64,000 nt of DNA, taken from assembly GCA_963210315.1 (NCBI GenBank), contig OY723303.1:1550001-1614000 (forward strand). The letters are read 5' to 3'. This DNA is from Rhynchopus euleeides. Its lineage: Eukaryota; Euglenozoa; Diplonemea; Diplonemida; Diplonemidae. Positions 17,631 through 27,524 of the stretch are shown in pieces (position 1 is the stretch's first letter; the number at the start of each line of letters is the position of its first letter). Below the pieces are notes generated by a model. The model had not been told where the DNA came from and searched no databases. It saw only the letters and a program-made list of their open reading frames with translations. Made by a program: the position numbers and the translations under genes.

Positions 17631-18696
17631 GTGTTGGGGAGGTGTGTGGAGTGCATGCATAAGCGGTGGTGTTAGCGGGAAGGGGGGGGGGGTGTGGGTG
17701 TGAGTGGGGGGGTGTGGAGCGTAAAAAAGGTGAGAAAAAATGTGGGGGGTCTGGGGAGGGGCGGGCAGCAGGGGGGGCATTGATCTCTCTCGCGCACACC
17801 GGATGACAGACGATCCCCATCGCCGCCACCGCCGCTGCCGCCTTTCTGAACACACAGGAGGGCGTCGAAGACACACGGGATGTTACGAACAAGAGAGAGC
17901 ATATCGGGGTTTGTGGCTCCTGTGTGGTTTTTTTTTGTTTTCGGCGTTTCTCCCTCTCTCAGCCCCACCAAGCAGGTGCGCAGGCACCGGGTCCCCTCTC
18001 CTTACAAAAGCCATCCCTCTCTTCAGGAGGGCAGGGTTCGCGGTGCCGATGCGCGCCCTGTCCAGCACAGAGCTGCTTAATCCAGCCAGCGCCAGCAGGG
18101 TTCCTGACCTTTTTTTTTCCTCGATTCTACGGGCTCTTAGCACATAGAACGCAAGTATACAGTCAACACCTGCCCTCACTAAAGTGCAGGAATCAGGTGG
18201 AGCTGCGCCTGACATAACTGGGTGTTGCATTTTAGGGAGAACTGTATCCCTTTTGGCTCAGGGTACTGACGGGTGGGGTGGGTGTGGGGCGGTAGGGGTG
18301 TTTCGCTGTGTGCCAAGATGAGTCAAATCGAGCCGACCTGCGTTCTGCACACATGGGGCCGAGGGGGGTGGGGGGGAAGGCAGAAGGCTGCAGGTGAGGT
18401 CAAACCCCCCCGCCGCATCTGGCTTTAAAGCGGCGTGTGAGCTGGGAAAGGTGTTCTGCATGCAACGATACCCCCCCCCCCCCCCCACATCTTCCTCCCC
18501 CCACCCCCCGAACTGGGGGAGGGGTGGTTTTTTTTGCCAGATCTCGGACAACCTGCCCCCTCCCTGCACAGCACATCACATCACCCTTCACCCTACATCC
18601 TAACAGGGTTTATTGCTTCACCCCCCCCCCCTCTCCCAACACACACACACACCCCACTCCACCCCCCCAGCCCTGCCCTGCCAAAAGCAGCCAACA
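17631..18696. other. Intergenic region with poly-G/C and possible splice acceptor
   Basis: The G-rich tract 17681-17770, poly-C runs (18473-18487, 18618-18629) and a CA microsatellite (18642-18655) hold no gene. ACATCCTAACAG at 18595-18606, followed by GG, looks like a fused branch point and 3' splice site ahead of the next gene's ATG. Confidence 0.5.
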
Positions 18697-20136
18697 ATGG
18701 ACCTCTTCCTCCGCGACCTGGAGTCTGGCGAAGAGACGTACATCGCCCTGCCCGAAGAGGCCACTGAATACGGCACGCTGGTGTCCCTCATCTGCGACGC
18801 CCTGCCCTATAACCGGGCGGACCTGAAGGTGCACCTCGAGTCAGACGATGTGCAGGACCCACGGGGCGGGGCTGTGCCGCACGATTCCGAACCCCTGCAG
18901 GAGGTGCTGCCCGACCTGCATGAAGGCGCTGTGCTGCTGGTCTGCCAGAGCAGCGAGAGCCTCGCTGCGCGCATGGAGTACGCGCCTGTCGTCACCCCCG
19001 AAACCCTCCCAGCGTGGGCCTTTTCAGACATGGCTGTGGCAGAAGCTCTGGCTCGCCGCGACCCGCATGTGTTCTACCACCTCCTCGATGAGCGCGTCCG
19101 TGAGGATTCCAAGGTCAGCCTGTCTGCCGTGAAGTCCTGCCACCACGGCAGGCTGTCCAGCATTGCCCACGCTGTGCCTGAGAACCTGCGGAAGGATCCT
19201 GAGTTCATGCTGGAGAGCGTCCGGTTCTGCGGCGACATTGCCCTCACGCATCTGGCTGACCCATGCCTGAAGGGCAGCGCCGTTGTTGCCGAGGCTGCGA
19301 TTCTGGGACAGCGCGGACCCCTGTCGTTCGACGTCGAGTGGTTTGACAAAGGGGTGTTGGAGGATATCGACGTCGTGCGTGCCCTGCTGATGAAGGCCCC
19401 GATCCGCCCCCTCCCGCCCCGGTTTGCCTCAGACAAAGGCTTCATCCTCAGCGTCGTGCCGCAGATGCCCTACGTCCTCAAGCGGTGCGACGAAGGGGTG
19501 CAGCGGGACAAGGAGTTCCTGATGGAGGTGCTGAAGGTGCACGGCCTGGCGTTTGGCTATCTGCTGCCTTCGATGAAGGATGACCCGGAGCTGGCTGCTG
19601 CGGCCGTGCGTTTCAACAAGCGTGTCAAGGGGCAGATGGTGTATCACAAGACGACGTCGGTGTTGAAGCGGTACCACGAAGAGTTTCTGCTCAGGCAGGA
19701 GGGGGAGCGCCAGGCAAGGATGCTGAGGGAGGAGGAGGAGCGGGTGCAGCGGGAACAGGATCGTCAACAGCAGCAGCAACAGCGGCAGCAGGATCAGGAG
19801 AAGCAGCAGCAACAGGAGCAGCAACATCAGCAGGAGCAGCTGCGGCAGCAACACGCACAGGAACGGCAGCAGCAGTTGCAACAGCAGCAGGATCAGGAGA
19901 AGCAGCAGCAGTTGCAGCAGCAACAGGAGCAGCAACATCAGCAGGAGCAGCTGCGGCAGCAACACGGACAGGAACGGCAGCAGCAGTTGCAACAGCAGCA
20001 GGATCAGGAGAAGCAGCAGCAGCCGGATGATGCCTCCGACAGTGTGCTGCGGGGTGCCGTCCTGGGCGGTCTGGTCGTGATGCTCCTGTGGGTGGCCTTC
20101 CTCTGTGTGTCACCTGCGATGCAGCGTCTCGACTGA
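18697..20136 (+). CDS. Tail-anchored protein with DUF4116-like repeats and a Gln-rich coiled coil
   Basis: The protein is 479 residues. The start at 18697 has the local ACAATGG context. The N-terminus (~1-85) resembles a ubiquitin-like fold by pattern only. Residues ~110-330 consist of repeats of the type 'D-E-x-hydrophobic-hydrophobic-x-A-V...L...ASxxLRxDxEF', matching the DUF4116 repeat style (AVPENLRKDPEFMLESVRF; PSMKDDPELAAAAVRF). Residues ~345-445 are a Gln/Glu/Arg-rich coiled coil containing a tandem duplication. A single hydrophobic segment near the C-terminus (LRGAVLGGLVVMLLWVAFLCV) leaves about ten residues after it, which suggests a tail anchor. DUF4116 has no established function and none is proposed here. 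The repeat identity is moderately sure. Confidence 0.7.
   Translation: MDLFLRDLESGEETYIALPEEATEYGTLVSLICDALPYNRADLKVHLESDDVQDPRGGAVPHDSEPLQEVLPDLHEGAVLLVCQSSESLAARMEYAPVVTPETLPAWAFSDMAVAEALARRDPHVFYHLLDERVREDSKVSLSAVKSCHHGRLSSIAHAVPENLRKDPEFMLESVRFCGDIALTHLADPCLKGSAVVAEAAILGQRGPLSFDVEWFDKGVLEDIDVVRALLMKAPIRPLPPRFASDKGFILSVVPQMPYVLKRCDEGVQRDKEFLMEVLKVHGLAFGYLLPSMKDDPELAAAAVRFNKRVKGQMVYHKTTSVLKRYHEEFLLRQEGERQARMLREEEERVQREQDRQQQQQQRQQDQEKQQQQEQQHQQEQLRQQHAQERQQQLQQQQDQEKQQQLQQQQEQQHQQEQLRQQHGQERQQQLQQQQDQEKQQQPDDASDSVLRGAVLGGLVVMLLWVAFLCVSPAMQRLD
19764..20024 (+). repeat. In-frame tandem repeat encoding a Gln-rich coiled coil
   Basis: A unit of about 37 codons (QQDQEKQQQLQQQQEQ, then QHQQEQLRQQHGQERQQQLQ) occurs twice, followed by a partial third. 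The copies differ in a few codons (HAQER versus HGQER, deletion of LQQQ in the first). CAG/CAA codons are mixed, so the tract is not a pure triplet expansion. Confidence 0.85.
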
Positions 20137-20347
20137 TGGATATCGACCCCCTCTCCTGATGCCACCTGTGGGGGCCAGGCTCGGCTTCCAAGCCCCCTCC
20201 TGAGCCTGCTATGCTCCTGAAAGGGCTTTATCCCCGTGCTCCTACAGCAGCCCCTGTGAGAGGGGCCTGCTGGATTTGATGATTTTGCGCCCCCACCCCC
20301 TCCCCCCGCTTGGGATGATTTTCGAGCAGTCTTGAACAAGGTAAAAC

Positions 20348-20443
20348 GGGGGGCCTTCGCTCTGTGTCAACGAAAATTGTGTCAGTCTGTCTCCTCTTAT
20401 GTCAGGTGGCTCACTTCTCTGCACTTCTGAGCGAATGCCCCCC
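20348..20443 (+). mobile_element. MITE-like element, copy c
   Basis: GGGGGGCCTTCGCTCTGTGT, GTGTCAGTCTGTCTCCTC, GTGGCTCACTTCTCTGCACT and TCTGAGCGAATGCCCCCC give a symmetrical GGGG...CTTCGCTC / GAGCGAA...CCCCCC pair of ends. This is the clearest copy of the family. Confidence 0.75.
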
Positions 20444-20508
20444 ATAAAATTGGAAGAACTTAACTTCGCCCCGCACAACAGGCCGATCATAGCACTAGAG
20501 CTTGGACA

Positions 20509-20585
20509 TACCCTGCACACCGAGTGAAGGGAGGCCAACCTCTGTGGTTCCTGTATCTTTTGCTTCACCTTCACGACCCCACCCC
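20509..20585 (+). repeat. Dispersed repeat (ACCGAGTGAAGGGAG type), copy 1
   Basis: CACACCGAGTGAAGGGAGGC, AACCT-TGTG and CACGACCCCACC recur in the same order at 32774-32843. Both copies lie within about 120 bp of a MITE-like element, so the two may belong to one larger decayed element. Confidence 0.55.
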
Positions 20586-20700
20586 CGTGTGTGGTAACGA
20601 CATTGTCGTAATATTTTTTCCACTCGCGTGATTCGTTTCGAGCACATTGTGTCAACATGATCTTTGATATGCGTCATCCGAAGAGTACCAATGTTAAATG

Positions 20701-21542
20701 TTACTGGGGGGGGCAAATACAAGGGTATACTCTTCTATTCACCGTGCCAGCTTACGTAATTCAGGGTTTTCAAAAAATTGTTTTTTAGCTGAAAAGTTGT
20801 CTAGTATGCAAATACAAGAGTATATACTCTTGTATTTGCATACTAGAAATGTGGCCTCCGGGTGGGCCCTCATGGGGCAGCGGCGCCGAAGAGACAATAC
20901 GAGCGTCCTCTTGGCCTTTCCCACCCCGAGGCGACTCCCACCCGACCGTGACGACTCCAGAATGGGGAAGGTCCACTGGCCTGGGGGAGGTCATTGGAAG
21001 TACAAAATATGATGAAAACCCCACAAAAGTTCTTCAAAAGTCTAGTATGCAAATACAAGAGTATACTCTTGTATTTGCTCGGTGAACTTTTTAAAATCGC
21101 GATTTCTGGAGTACCTGGGACCCCCCGTGTATAAGTCCCCCCCCCTTACCCCCGTGTTTAAGTCCCCCCCTGGGGGTCTGGCAGGGGGGGGACTTAAACA
21201 CAGGGGGACCTAAACACGGGGGTGAGCTGGTCTGGAGGGTCATCAGGTGGCCCCTAGGCCCTCCAGGTGCTGTCAGAGTCGAAAAGTGGGGTGCCAAAAG
21301 TCCATCCGGACCGGAATTACCCCCCTACGACAGCAGAGGAAGAGGTCTTCTTGGTCTCCACTGTGCCACCCCCGTGTTTAAGCCCCCCCTTGTTTAGGTC
21401 CGCCCCCCCCGTGTTTAAGTCCCCCCCGGCCGAAAATCGCCTCCAGGGGGGGGGGGGGCTTAAACACGGGGGGTCCCAGGTACTCTTGTATTAGCATATA
21501 CCCTTGTATTTGCATATACTCTTGTATTTGCCCCCCCCCCAG
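20701..21542. mobile_element. Foldback element with repeated palindromes
   Basis: The ends are inverted (TTACTGGGGGGGGCAAATAC on the left; GTATTTGCCCCCCCCCCAGT on the right). The interior carries several copies of a palindrome based on GCAAATACAAGAGTATA and its complement (20709, 20801, 21042, and 21484-21530). Nested within are inverted blocks GTGTTTAAGTCCCCCC / GGGGGGACTTAAACAC (21119-21230 and 21365-21475). TAAATG at 20695-20700 and 21543-21548 may be a target duplication. There is no coding capacity. It looks like a non-autonomous foldback transposon. Confidence 0.65.
20801..20846. repeat. 46-bp perfect palindrome
   Basis: The two 23-nt halves are exact reverse complements with no spacer (CTAGTATGCAAATACAAGAG in the left half, centre at 20823/20824). 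A shorter version lies at 21042-21078. Such a sequence can extrude as a cruciform. Confidence 0.95.
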
Positions 21543-21548
21543 TAAATG

Positions 21549-21997
21549 GAAACCGCACATCGTTGGTTGGCTGTGTGCCTTGTGGTGGCGCCTGCCCTAG
21601 CCCCTCAGCAGGTGTCCCCGACGCACCACACAGCCCACCCCTCAGTTCATCCCCAGGATTTTCGTGCCTCATGAGCTCAAAAATCAGAAGACTGCATCGC
21701 CTGCAGCCATGCAGCCCAACCATGCTCGATACGCCGAACCCTTCCGCCCATCCGCCCTTTCACCTCTGCACTTGCGGGTGGACGTGTCTGACAAAGCCCC
21801 CTCAACAACGAGGGTCCAGGAGTTCCAGGAGTGGGATTGGGTTTTTGTTCTGCCCAAACTCGGGCTGCCTACACACCACCGTCAACCTTGTATTTCCTTC
21901 TAAATTTTTACTTCATCTCTACTGCCCCCCCCCTTCACATCAGGCGAAGGCGTGAGAGGGTTTGTCAGCGTTGTGGGAAGCGACACACACACACACA
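21549..21997. other. Intergenic region upstream of the WD40 gene
   Basis: No coding support. The CA microsatellite at 21983-21995 abuts the start codon. CTTCACATCAG followed by GCG (21934-21947) is a possible 5'-UTR splice acceptor. Confidence 0.5.
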
Positions 21998-23248
21998 ATG
22001 GAACTCACCGCGCACGACCGCGACAGCGATGCAACCTGCTTCATTTCCGTTGATGCAGACGACACCATCGGCAGCCTCAAGAGAAAGATCATCGCCACCC
22101 TTTCGACTGGACACCCCACACCGCCAGGCCAACCCAGCCAACCCGACCCAGCCCACCCGGCAAACGGCATCTCCCGACACACCCTCCGTGCCTTCGAGCT
22201 CCGCCTTTCCGACACAGGCGAGGCGTTGCCAGGAGAAGACGGGACACCTCTCTCGAACACCCCGTTGGAGGGGGGCTGCTGTCTGGAGCTGGTGCGGGTA
22301 GGGCCAATCTTAGCAGCGCCTGTGAGATACGAGGGGAAGGCGAAGGCGATTGCGCTGTCGGGTTGCGGGGGGTTTTTGGCTGTGGGGGGCTGGGATGCCG
22401 ACACCGTGGCGCTCCACGACACGCACAGCAGGGAGACCCGCTGGGTTTCCGGAGGGTCCCAACGGGGATACGTATCCTGCGTGAGGGTATCCCCTGCTTC
22501 CACCCAGGTCGCCTCCTCCGCGACGCACGTCATCACGATCCGATCTGCCTCGGATGGCAAACCCCTCTGCACCGCCGACACGCGATGCGCCGCACACACC
22601 CTCTGCTACACCCCATCTGGCACCCACATCGCAATCGGCTGTGGCGATGCCTCGATCCGACTCCTCTGCACCACCACCGGCTCCCTCATCACGACTCTCC
22701 GTGGGCACACCGCGAGCGTGCGCAAGGTTGACGCAGCTGGAAACCTCCTTCTCTCTTGCTCAGGCGACACCACAGTGAGGGTTTGGCAAATCCCGCCCGG
22801 TGGGGAGGAGGGGTGGGTGGAAGGAGTGTCGGGCTCAGCGGTGCAGCCGCACCACATCCTGCGGGGCCACACCGCATGGGTCGAGGATGTTGCCGTGGCA
22901 GAGGACAGCTCCGTTGCGGTCTCCGCAGGGGATGACATGGTGGTGCGGGTGTGGTGTCTCGTCTCCTTCACCTGCCTGCATGGTATGGCCGGGCATGCCG
23001 CCAGCGTCTATCGGGTGAGCATCTCAGCAGCCTCGGGTCTGGCGGTGACGCGGAGCGGTGCGGAGGCAAAGGCGATGGTGTGGGACCTCCGGACCGGGAA
23101 GCCCAGCGAGTCGTTTGCGGTGTGCCCTGCCGAGCCGGATGAGCCGTCGTGGGGGGGTATCGCACTGACCCCGTGCGGGGGCTGGCTGGTGCAGGCGTAC
23201 CGTTCGCATGTTGGTGTGATGTGGTTGGATGATGCAGGCGAGAAGTGA
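21998..23248 (+). CDS. WD40-repeat protein with a ubiquitin-like N-terminus
   Basis: The protein is 416 residues. The start at 21998 (CACACACAATGG) fits the local context. Residues 1-100 have a ubiquitin-like layout (ISVDADDTIGSLKRKI, then a proline-rich insertion, then FELRLSDTGEALPGEDGTPL). Residues ~105-416 are WD40-like blades. The clearest are GHTASVRKVDAAGNLLLSCS, GDTTVRVW, then GHTAWVEDVAVAEDSSVAVS, AGDDMVVRVW, then GHAASVYRVS and AKAMVWDL, giving about six to seven blades and so one beta-propeller. It is presumably a cytoplasmic or nuclear protein-interaction scaffold. The pairing of a UBL with a propeller would fit a link to ubiquitin or autophagy adaptors, but nothing in the sequence fixes a partner. 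It appears intronless. Confidence 0.85.
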   Translation: MELTAHDRDSDATCFISVDADDTIGSLKRKIIATLSTGHPTPPGQPSQPDPAHPANGISRHTLRAFELRLSDTGEALPGEDGTPLSNTPLEGGCCLELVRVGPILAAPVRYEGKAKAIALSGCGGFLAVGGWDADTVALHDTHSRETRWVSGGSQRGYVSCVRVSPASTQVASSATHVITIRSASDGKPLCTADTRCAAHTLCYTPSGTHIAIGCGDASIRLLCTTTGSLITTLRGHTASVRKVDAAGNLLLSCSGDTTVRVWQIPPGGEEGWVEGVSGSAVQPHHILRGHTAWVEDVAVAEDSSVAVSAGDDMVVRVWCLVSFTCLHGMAGHAASVYRVSISAASGLAVTRSGAEAKAMVWDLRTGKPSESFAVCPAEPDEPSWGGIALTPCGGWLVQAYRSHVGVMWLDDAGEK

Positions 23249-24088
23249 CTCACGCCTCGGTGTGTGTCTACACTGCTATAGAATGACCCAGCGGAGCTCC
23301 TCCGATCTGTGTCACTGCACAGCCAGTGTGTTGTGAGGCGGATCGCCCTTTCTCTCCTTTTTCTGCACTTCCGTTTCTGAGCGAAGTCACCCAGTGGATA
23401 TCACGTCAAGAGCACAATGTGCTCGGTGTGCTGGACACTACTAAGCAAAGACGTCGCGGGTGTTGTGTTGTGTGACAGATAGCGGGAGATCACACCGCTG
23501 TATAGAACACTGTATGTTCTACACCACTAAACAAAGACTCGCGTTGCGTTGTGCGTGTCCTGCCTTACCAGAAATGGCCAGAAGGAGGTGACAGGATTTC
23601 TCTCTCACAGGGTGAGGGTGCGGGAGGGGGTGTCAGGACACGCGGGGGGTAATTTCCTTTCCAGTTAGTCCACCAATTCCACACTTCTGAGTGAAATGTA
23701 CCCCCCCCCCCAGCCTTTCATGCATGTTGCCCGCCCCAGGCGTATCCCTCCCCCCTTATTGCCCTCATCTCGGTGGCGTGCTGCCCCGATATCCTGTGTG
23801 CGTGACAGCGTGGGTGTTTTTTTTGCTTATTTTTGCAGGCCGCACCAAGACCATCCTGTCTTCAGTGTCGGCCCACACCAGATACAATCAAACGGGGGGG
23901 AGGGGAGGGGGGAATGTGTGAGAGGGGAACCTCTTATTGAAATAAACCCCCCCCCCCCCCTAAATCGCGAGGGTGTGGCAACGTGTTGCTCGCTGCGACC
24001 TTCTCTCCCCACCCCCACCCCCCACAGTTGCCCTTATTAACCACCTCCCTTCCACGCCCCCCCCCCCCCCCCCCCCGGCCCTGCCCCC
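23249..24088. other. Intergenic region, WD40 gene to TIR element A
   Basis: It holds the MITE-like copy at 23291-23393 and poly-C runs (23701-23711, 23946-23959, 24058-24077). No gene is recognised. Confidence 0.55.
23291..23393 (+). mobile_element. MITE-like element, diverged copy d
   Basis: GCGGAGCTCCTCCGATCTGT, TTGTGAGGCGGATCGCC, TTTTTCTGCACTTCC and TCTGAGCGAAGTCACCC follow the family order but with several differences and a small insertion. This is the oldest-looking copy. Confidence 0.5.
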
Positions 24089-24161
24089 CCGCACCACGGA
24101 CTAGTCGGGCAGTGACGGGTGGGGTCGACTAGTCGGGACGACGGGTGAAAACTCGACAGGC

Positions 24162-24207
24162 GGCACCCGTCGACTCGACGGGTGGACCCGTCGAGTCGAC
24201 GGGTGCC
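24162..24207. repeat. 46-bp perfect palindrome in the left TIR of element A
   Basis: Two 22-nt halves around a GG spacer, each made of a CCCGTCGACTCGACGGGT-type unit. The counterpart in the right arm (26947-26992) is nearly the same. Its position and repetition fit a binding site for the element's own protein. Confidence 0.9.
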
Positions 24208-24665
24208 ACCCGTCGGCACGACGGGTGAACCTGCTGAAACGACGGGTGTTCCAGCCATTTCCTGTTGATATGGGCCAATTTCCATTGAAAACTAGGGGAG
24301 TACCTTGCATGGCATCAGGTTATTTTTCACGCCGAGCTATCTTCCCTGCACAGACCCACCCCCCATTACTTTCCATTTACAATTCCTAGTTGGTGATGGG
24401 CCTCAAGTGCATGTGCGACGGCTGTTCTCGTGGATTTTCATTGTTCGAGGGATCTTGACTCTGACAAACTGTGTCAGTTTGACGGAGCAACCTACTTCAT
24501 GAAGCTGATCACTTTTCTGCCAGGCAAATTTTCGCCCCAGCCCCCAACCCTTGCACAACCCACAAGGCAGTCTCCAAGATACCGTACCCTCATCATCACC
24601 CAGGCCAAGATACCCCAAGATACCATCATCACCACCCAGGCCACCCAGACGAGCCACACCAATCA

Positions 24666-25294
24666 ATGCCAGCGGCAAAGCGTACTGCAGCGCAGGCCCT
24701 CGCCAGCGCTGTGGACATGACGGTGTTTGTACGTGCTTGGATCAACACGTATGTTGTCGAGCGTGATGCTGATGGGTTGAGCCACATGGCCCTGAAGCAG
24801 CTTCTCGGCAAGCTGACGGATACTACCATCAAGTCGACTGATCCCATCATCAGTCTTGCCCTGTACAAAAAGTATGAGAAGGTGGGGGGTGGGGTGATCA
24901 GCAAGTCGACCGCGAAGGATGGTCGCACGATGTACGCTGCCCGTGTCAATAGCGGGTCAGACATCGAGTTTGTCGGGTTGGGCCTCCGGAAGAGCAACGG
25001 GAAGGACCACCCGACAGGGCTCAAGGAGATGGCCGACGCCTGCCCCGCGGCACTGCAGCTATGGTGAAGCTGTACGAGGCGGAGAAGAAACAGGCACAGA
25101 AGACCCAGCAGAGCAGGCTGGCCGTAGGCATTTTCGACGGTGCCTTCGCAACACGGTTGGTGACAGTTGCCGATAAGCAGAAGGATGAGTACAGAACGTG
25201 GTTCACGTTCAACTTCCTGAAGCAAATCGCAAGAGTGCAGAGAGGGGTTTTCGAAAAGGCGAACGTGATGTTTCGGCTCGCCTGCTTAGGGTAG
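24666..25294 (+). CDS. Element A ORF1: basic, winged-helix-like protein (frame interrupted)
   Basis: The ATG at 24666 opens a 133-residue frame. An adjacent frame (25061-25294) continues the similarity to ORF1 of element B. Shared features are MPA(S)AKxTA at the start, then FVxxxxxxYVVE...LSxxALKxLxGKxT, then YKxYEKxGGGxxSxKSxK...DxEFxGxGxR, the spacing expected of a compact helical DNA-binding domain ending in a beta hairpin. The pattern recalls winged-helix domains but no family was identified. The downstream part (VKLYEAEKKQAQKTQQSRLA) aligns to SRLYAAEVKLAAPQKTKASS in B. Because the match changes frame near 25060, this copy is likely broken or spliced. Confidence 0.55.
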
Positions 25295-25478
25295 CAGGGG
25301 ACCATCTTGAGCTGTGGTCGGCATTTAGTAAGATGGGGTCATCTTCGCACAGGAGCGCGTTTTGTACCACACCACGAAATGACTGGTTGAAACAGCTCCA
25401 CGCCTGCCACAGGGCTAGCATCCAGGAACTTCATGAAGCTGGGTTTGAGAGCCTGTACGCAGGGGTCACCCCCCCCTG

Positions 25479-26597
25479 CACGACATAAACGGGTTCATCG
25501 CAATACTCGCAGAGATCTTGCCTGATGGACCTGCCGTGCAGAAGGCTGTCCTTGGCAGCTCAACGTGTTCCAACATGACGGGAAACCAGGCCAGAGATGT
25601 TCTGAGTCGCTTACTCACCATTACCAAGACGAAGGGGGTGCAGCATCTACTCTGTATTGCAATGGAAATGCTTGTGCATTTCCGCTACAACGACATCCCC
25701 ATCAAGTACCACCAGGAGGGAAAGTGCGCGAAAGAGTTCATCTTCTCGCTCATCGCAATGCACATCCTTGTGTTTGTCCTGGAGTGGGTGTCACCTGGGA
25801 GAACATCCGAGGGGCGTGGTGTTACATATATCCATTCGATGAGCCACTGGTTTGATCCAGAAGATGCACACCCCCTCGCCCTGAGTGACGAGGAACTGGA
25901 GAGGGGGAATGGCGTCCCCAAACGCCATGCCCTGAGGGTGACATCGCAGCAGACCGCCGAACGGGACCTGCTGCTCTTCGAAATGCAGAGGACCAAAGGC
26001 AAGGGGTGCGGCCTGCTGGACCAACCGAGCACCCCGACCCTCCTGAAGTTCGGCGCGATAAAGCTTTGCTGCTGTGTCACTGCGAGGAACGCTTGTTGGA
26101 AGGGAGCAACGGCAGCACTGCAGCGGAGACTCGAGTCCCTCAGCCTTGGATCTCACGTCACAAAAAGGGGGCGATGGGGCCAACAATTTCTGGGCGACCC
26201 GGAAAACACCACTCCAAAGGCAACGCTGCTCGCATGCATCTGCAAGTCCAAATCCTGGGGCAACAGCGAGGATGTGCCAGAAGTGCCAGAACCAACACCA
26301 TCCGGTACAGTGCCTGTGCAGCAGCATATCTGCATTGTGTGCTCCAAAGTTGTCCACACGAGAGAAGCACTGTTTGCGCATTATGATGCTGCACATCGGC
26401 CACAAAACAACGCGCCGTGTCAGACCTGCACTGTCACATGCCAGGAGTGCGGCAAACGGGCAAAATCGAAGGGACTGAGCCAGCACTACCTCAGTCACCA
26501 TTCGCGCGTGCTGACACAAAAGCGTTGCTGTGTTTGTTTCGAGCTCTTTAAAACCACTGTAAAGCGCGACGAGCACATGAGATCCGCGCACCCGTAA
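25479..26597 (+). CDS. Element A ORF2: candidate transposase with three C-terminal C2H2 zinc fingers
   Basis: The frame is open from at least 25479 (first ATG 25575) to 26597. The core block (~25842-26170) reads HSMSHWFDPEDAHPLALSDE, ELERGNG, TAERDLLLFEM and ends LQRRLESLSL. The same block is in element B. A conserved glutamate in a LSDEELExGNG context followed by a basic stretch resembles the last catalytic region of DDE-type transposases, but I cannot identify the two aspartates, so this is only a suggestion. Three zinc fingers follow: CIVC...FAHYDAAH, CQEC...SQHYLSHH and CCVC...DEHMRSAH. Zinc fingers at the C-terminus would be an unusual layout. The protein is likely nuclear and binds the TIRs. 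Confidence 0.6.
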   Translation, partial: HDINGFIAILAEILPDGPAVQKAVLGSSTCSNMTGNQARDVLSRLLTITKTKGVQHLLCIAMEMLVHFRYNDIPIKYHQEGKCAKEFIFSLIAMHILVFVLEWVSPGRTSEGRGVTYIHSMSHWFDPEDAHPLALSDEELERGNGVPKRHALRVTSQQTAERDLLLFEMQRTKGKGCGLLDQPSTPTLLKFGAIKLCCCVTARNACWKGATAALQRRLESLSLGSHVTKRGRWGQQFLGDPENTTPKATLLACICKSKSWGNSEDVPEVPEPTPSGTVPVQQHICIVCSKVVHTREALFAHYDAAHRPQNNAPCQTCTVTCQECGKRAKSKGLSQHYLSHHSRVLTQKRCCVCFELFKTTVKRDEHMRSAHP

Positions 26598-27063
26598 GTG
26601 AGGGGGGGGGGGGGTGTTTGGCAGTTCAGGTACGTAGGTGATTTTGTTTGTCCTCGAGAGCGGAGTGACGTCGTGGGAGGGAGTTGTTTTACCAGGCCCC
26701 CTGCCCACCTGGATGGCTCACCCCCCTCCTGGTGGTCCACCGGTGGGCAGCCCCTTCACCAACTAAGAATTGTAAATGGAAAGTAATGGGGGGTGGGTCT
26801 GTGCAGGGAAGATAGCTCGGCGTGAAAAATAACCTGATGCCATGCAAGGTACTCCCCTAGTTTTCAATGGAAATTGGCCCATATCAACAGGAAATGGCTG
26901 GAACACCCGTCGTTTCAGCAGGTTCACCCGTCGTGCCGACGGGTGGCACCCGTCGACTCGACAGGTCCACCCGTCGAGTCGACGGGTGCCACCCGTCGTT
27001 TCACCCGTCGTCATTTCACCCGTCGTCCCGACTAGTCGTCCGGGCGACTAGTCCGTGGTGCGG

Positions 27064-27524
27064 CTGTGCCCGCTCTCTGACCTGTACCCCTTCGTGATTC
27101 ATCTCTGTGCGGCCTGTAGGCCTGAGGGTGGGGTGGGGTAGGTGGATGTCGATGAGTGTCCGCGATTTTTCTCTGTGTTTTCTATCCCCCCCCCCCCCTT
27201 CAGCAGCAGCCGCCGCCGCCGCCCAGTTTGCTGCTGATTTTCCGGTCCGCAGCTGGGTGTGGGTGTGACCCTCGAGCCGCGTATTATCGCTTGCGTGGGA
27301 TTCGCTGCAGCAGCGCACGGGCGAGTGTCGAGAGCTGCGATGGGCAGTTCCCCCCAACCCTCCTTTTGAACCGTGTCCAGTCGGGGCGCAGACAGCCTTT
27401 GACGCTGTTGCTGTGTTGGTGTGTTGCTGTGTTGGTGTGTTCTCTCTCCCCCCCTCCCACCCCCTCAGCACAGTCACTGGGCACATCACCCTGCCTGCCT
27501 GCCTGCCCCTGCCTGGCAGGCAGA
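27064..27524. other. Intergenic region / 5' leader of the MATE gene
   Basis: No separate gene is seen. A pyrimidine tract lies at 27184-27200 and a GTGTTGCTGTGTTG repeat near 27405-27440. Confidence 0.5.

Larger units (their letters stand above)
20137..20700. other. Intergenic region with repeat copies
   Basis: No gene is seen. It carries the MITE-like copy at 20348-20443 and the repeat at 20509-20585. Confidence 0.55.
24089..27063. mobile_element. TIR transposon A: 308-bp TIRs, two-ORF type with C2H2 zinc-finger ORF2
   Basis: The left arm (24089-24396) and right arm (26756-27063) are near-identical reverse complements, each starting CCGCACCACGGACTAGTCG outermost. The outer ~150 bp of each arm are packed with GACGGGTG / CACCCGTC repeats and a 46-bp palindrome. 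Between the arms lie the ORFs at 24666-25294 and 25479-26597, which match by protein sequence those of element B (61648 onward). C-rich DNA on the left hides any target duplication. The family is not recognised. It carries no capsid, integrase or polymerase signature. Reading frames in the middle are interrupted, so this copy is probably inactive although its ends are well preserved. Confidence 0.88.

Noticed and set aside
19429-19992. Minus-strand leucine-rich frame opposite the Gln-rich repeat
   Set aside because: Poly-Leu is the antisense reading of CAG/CAA repeats.
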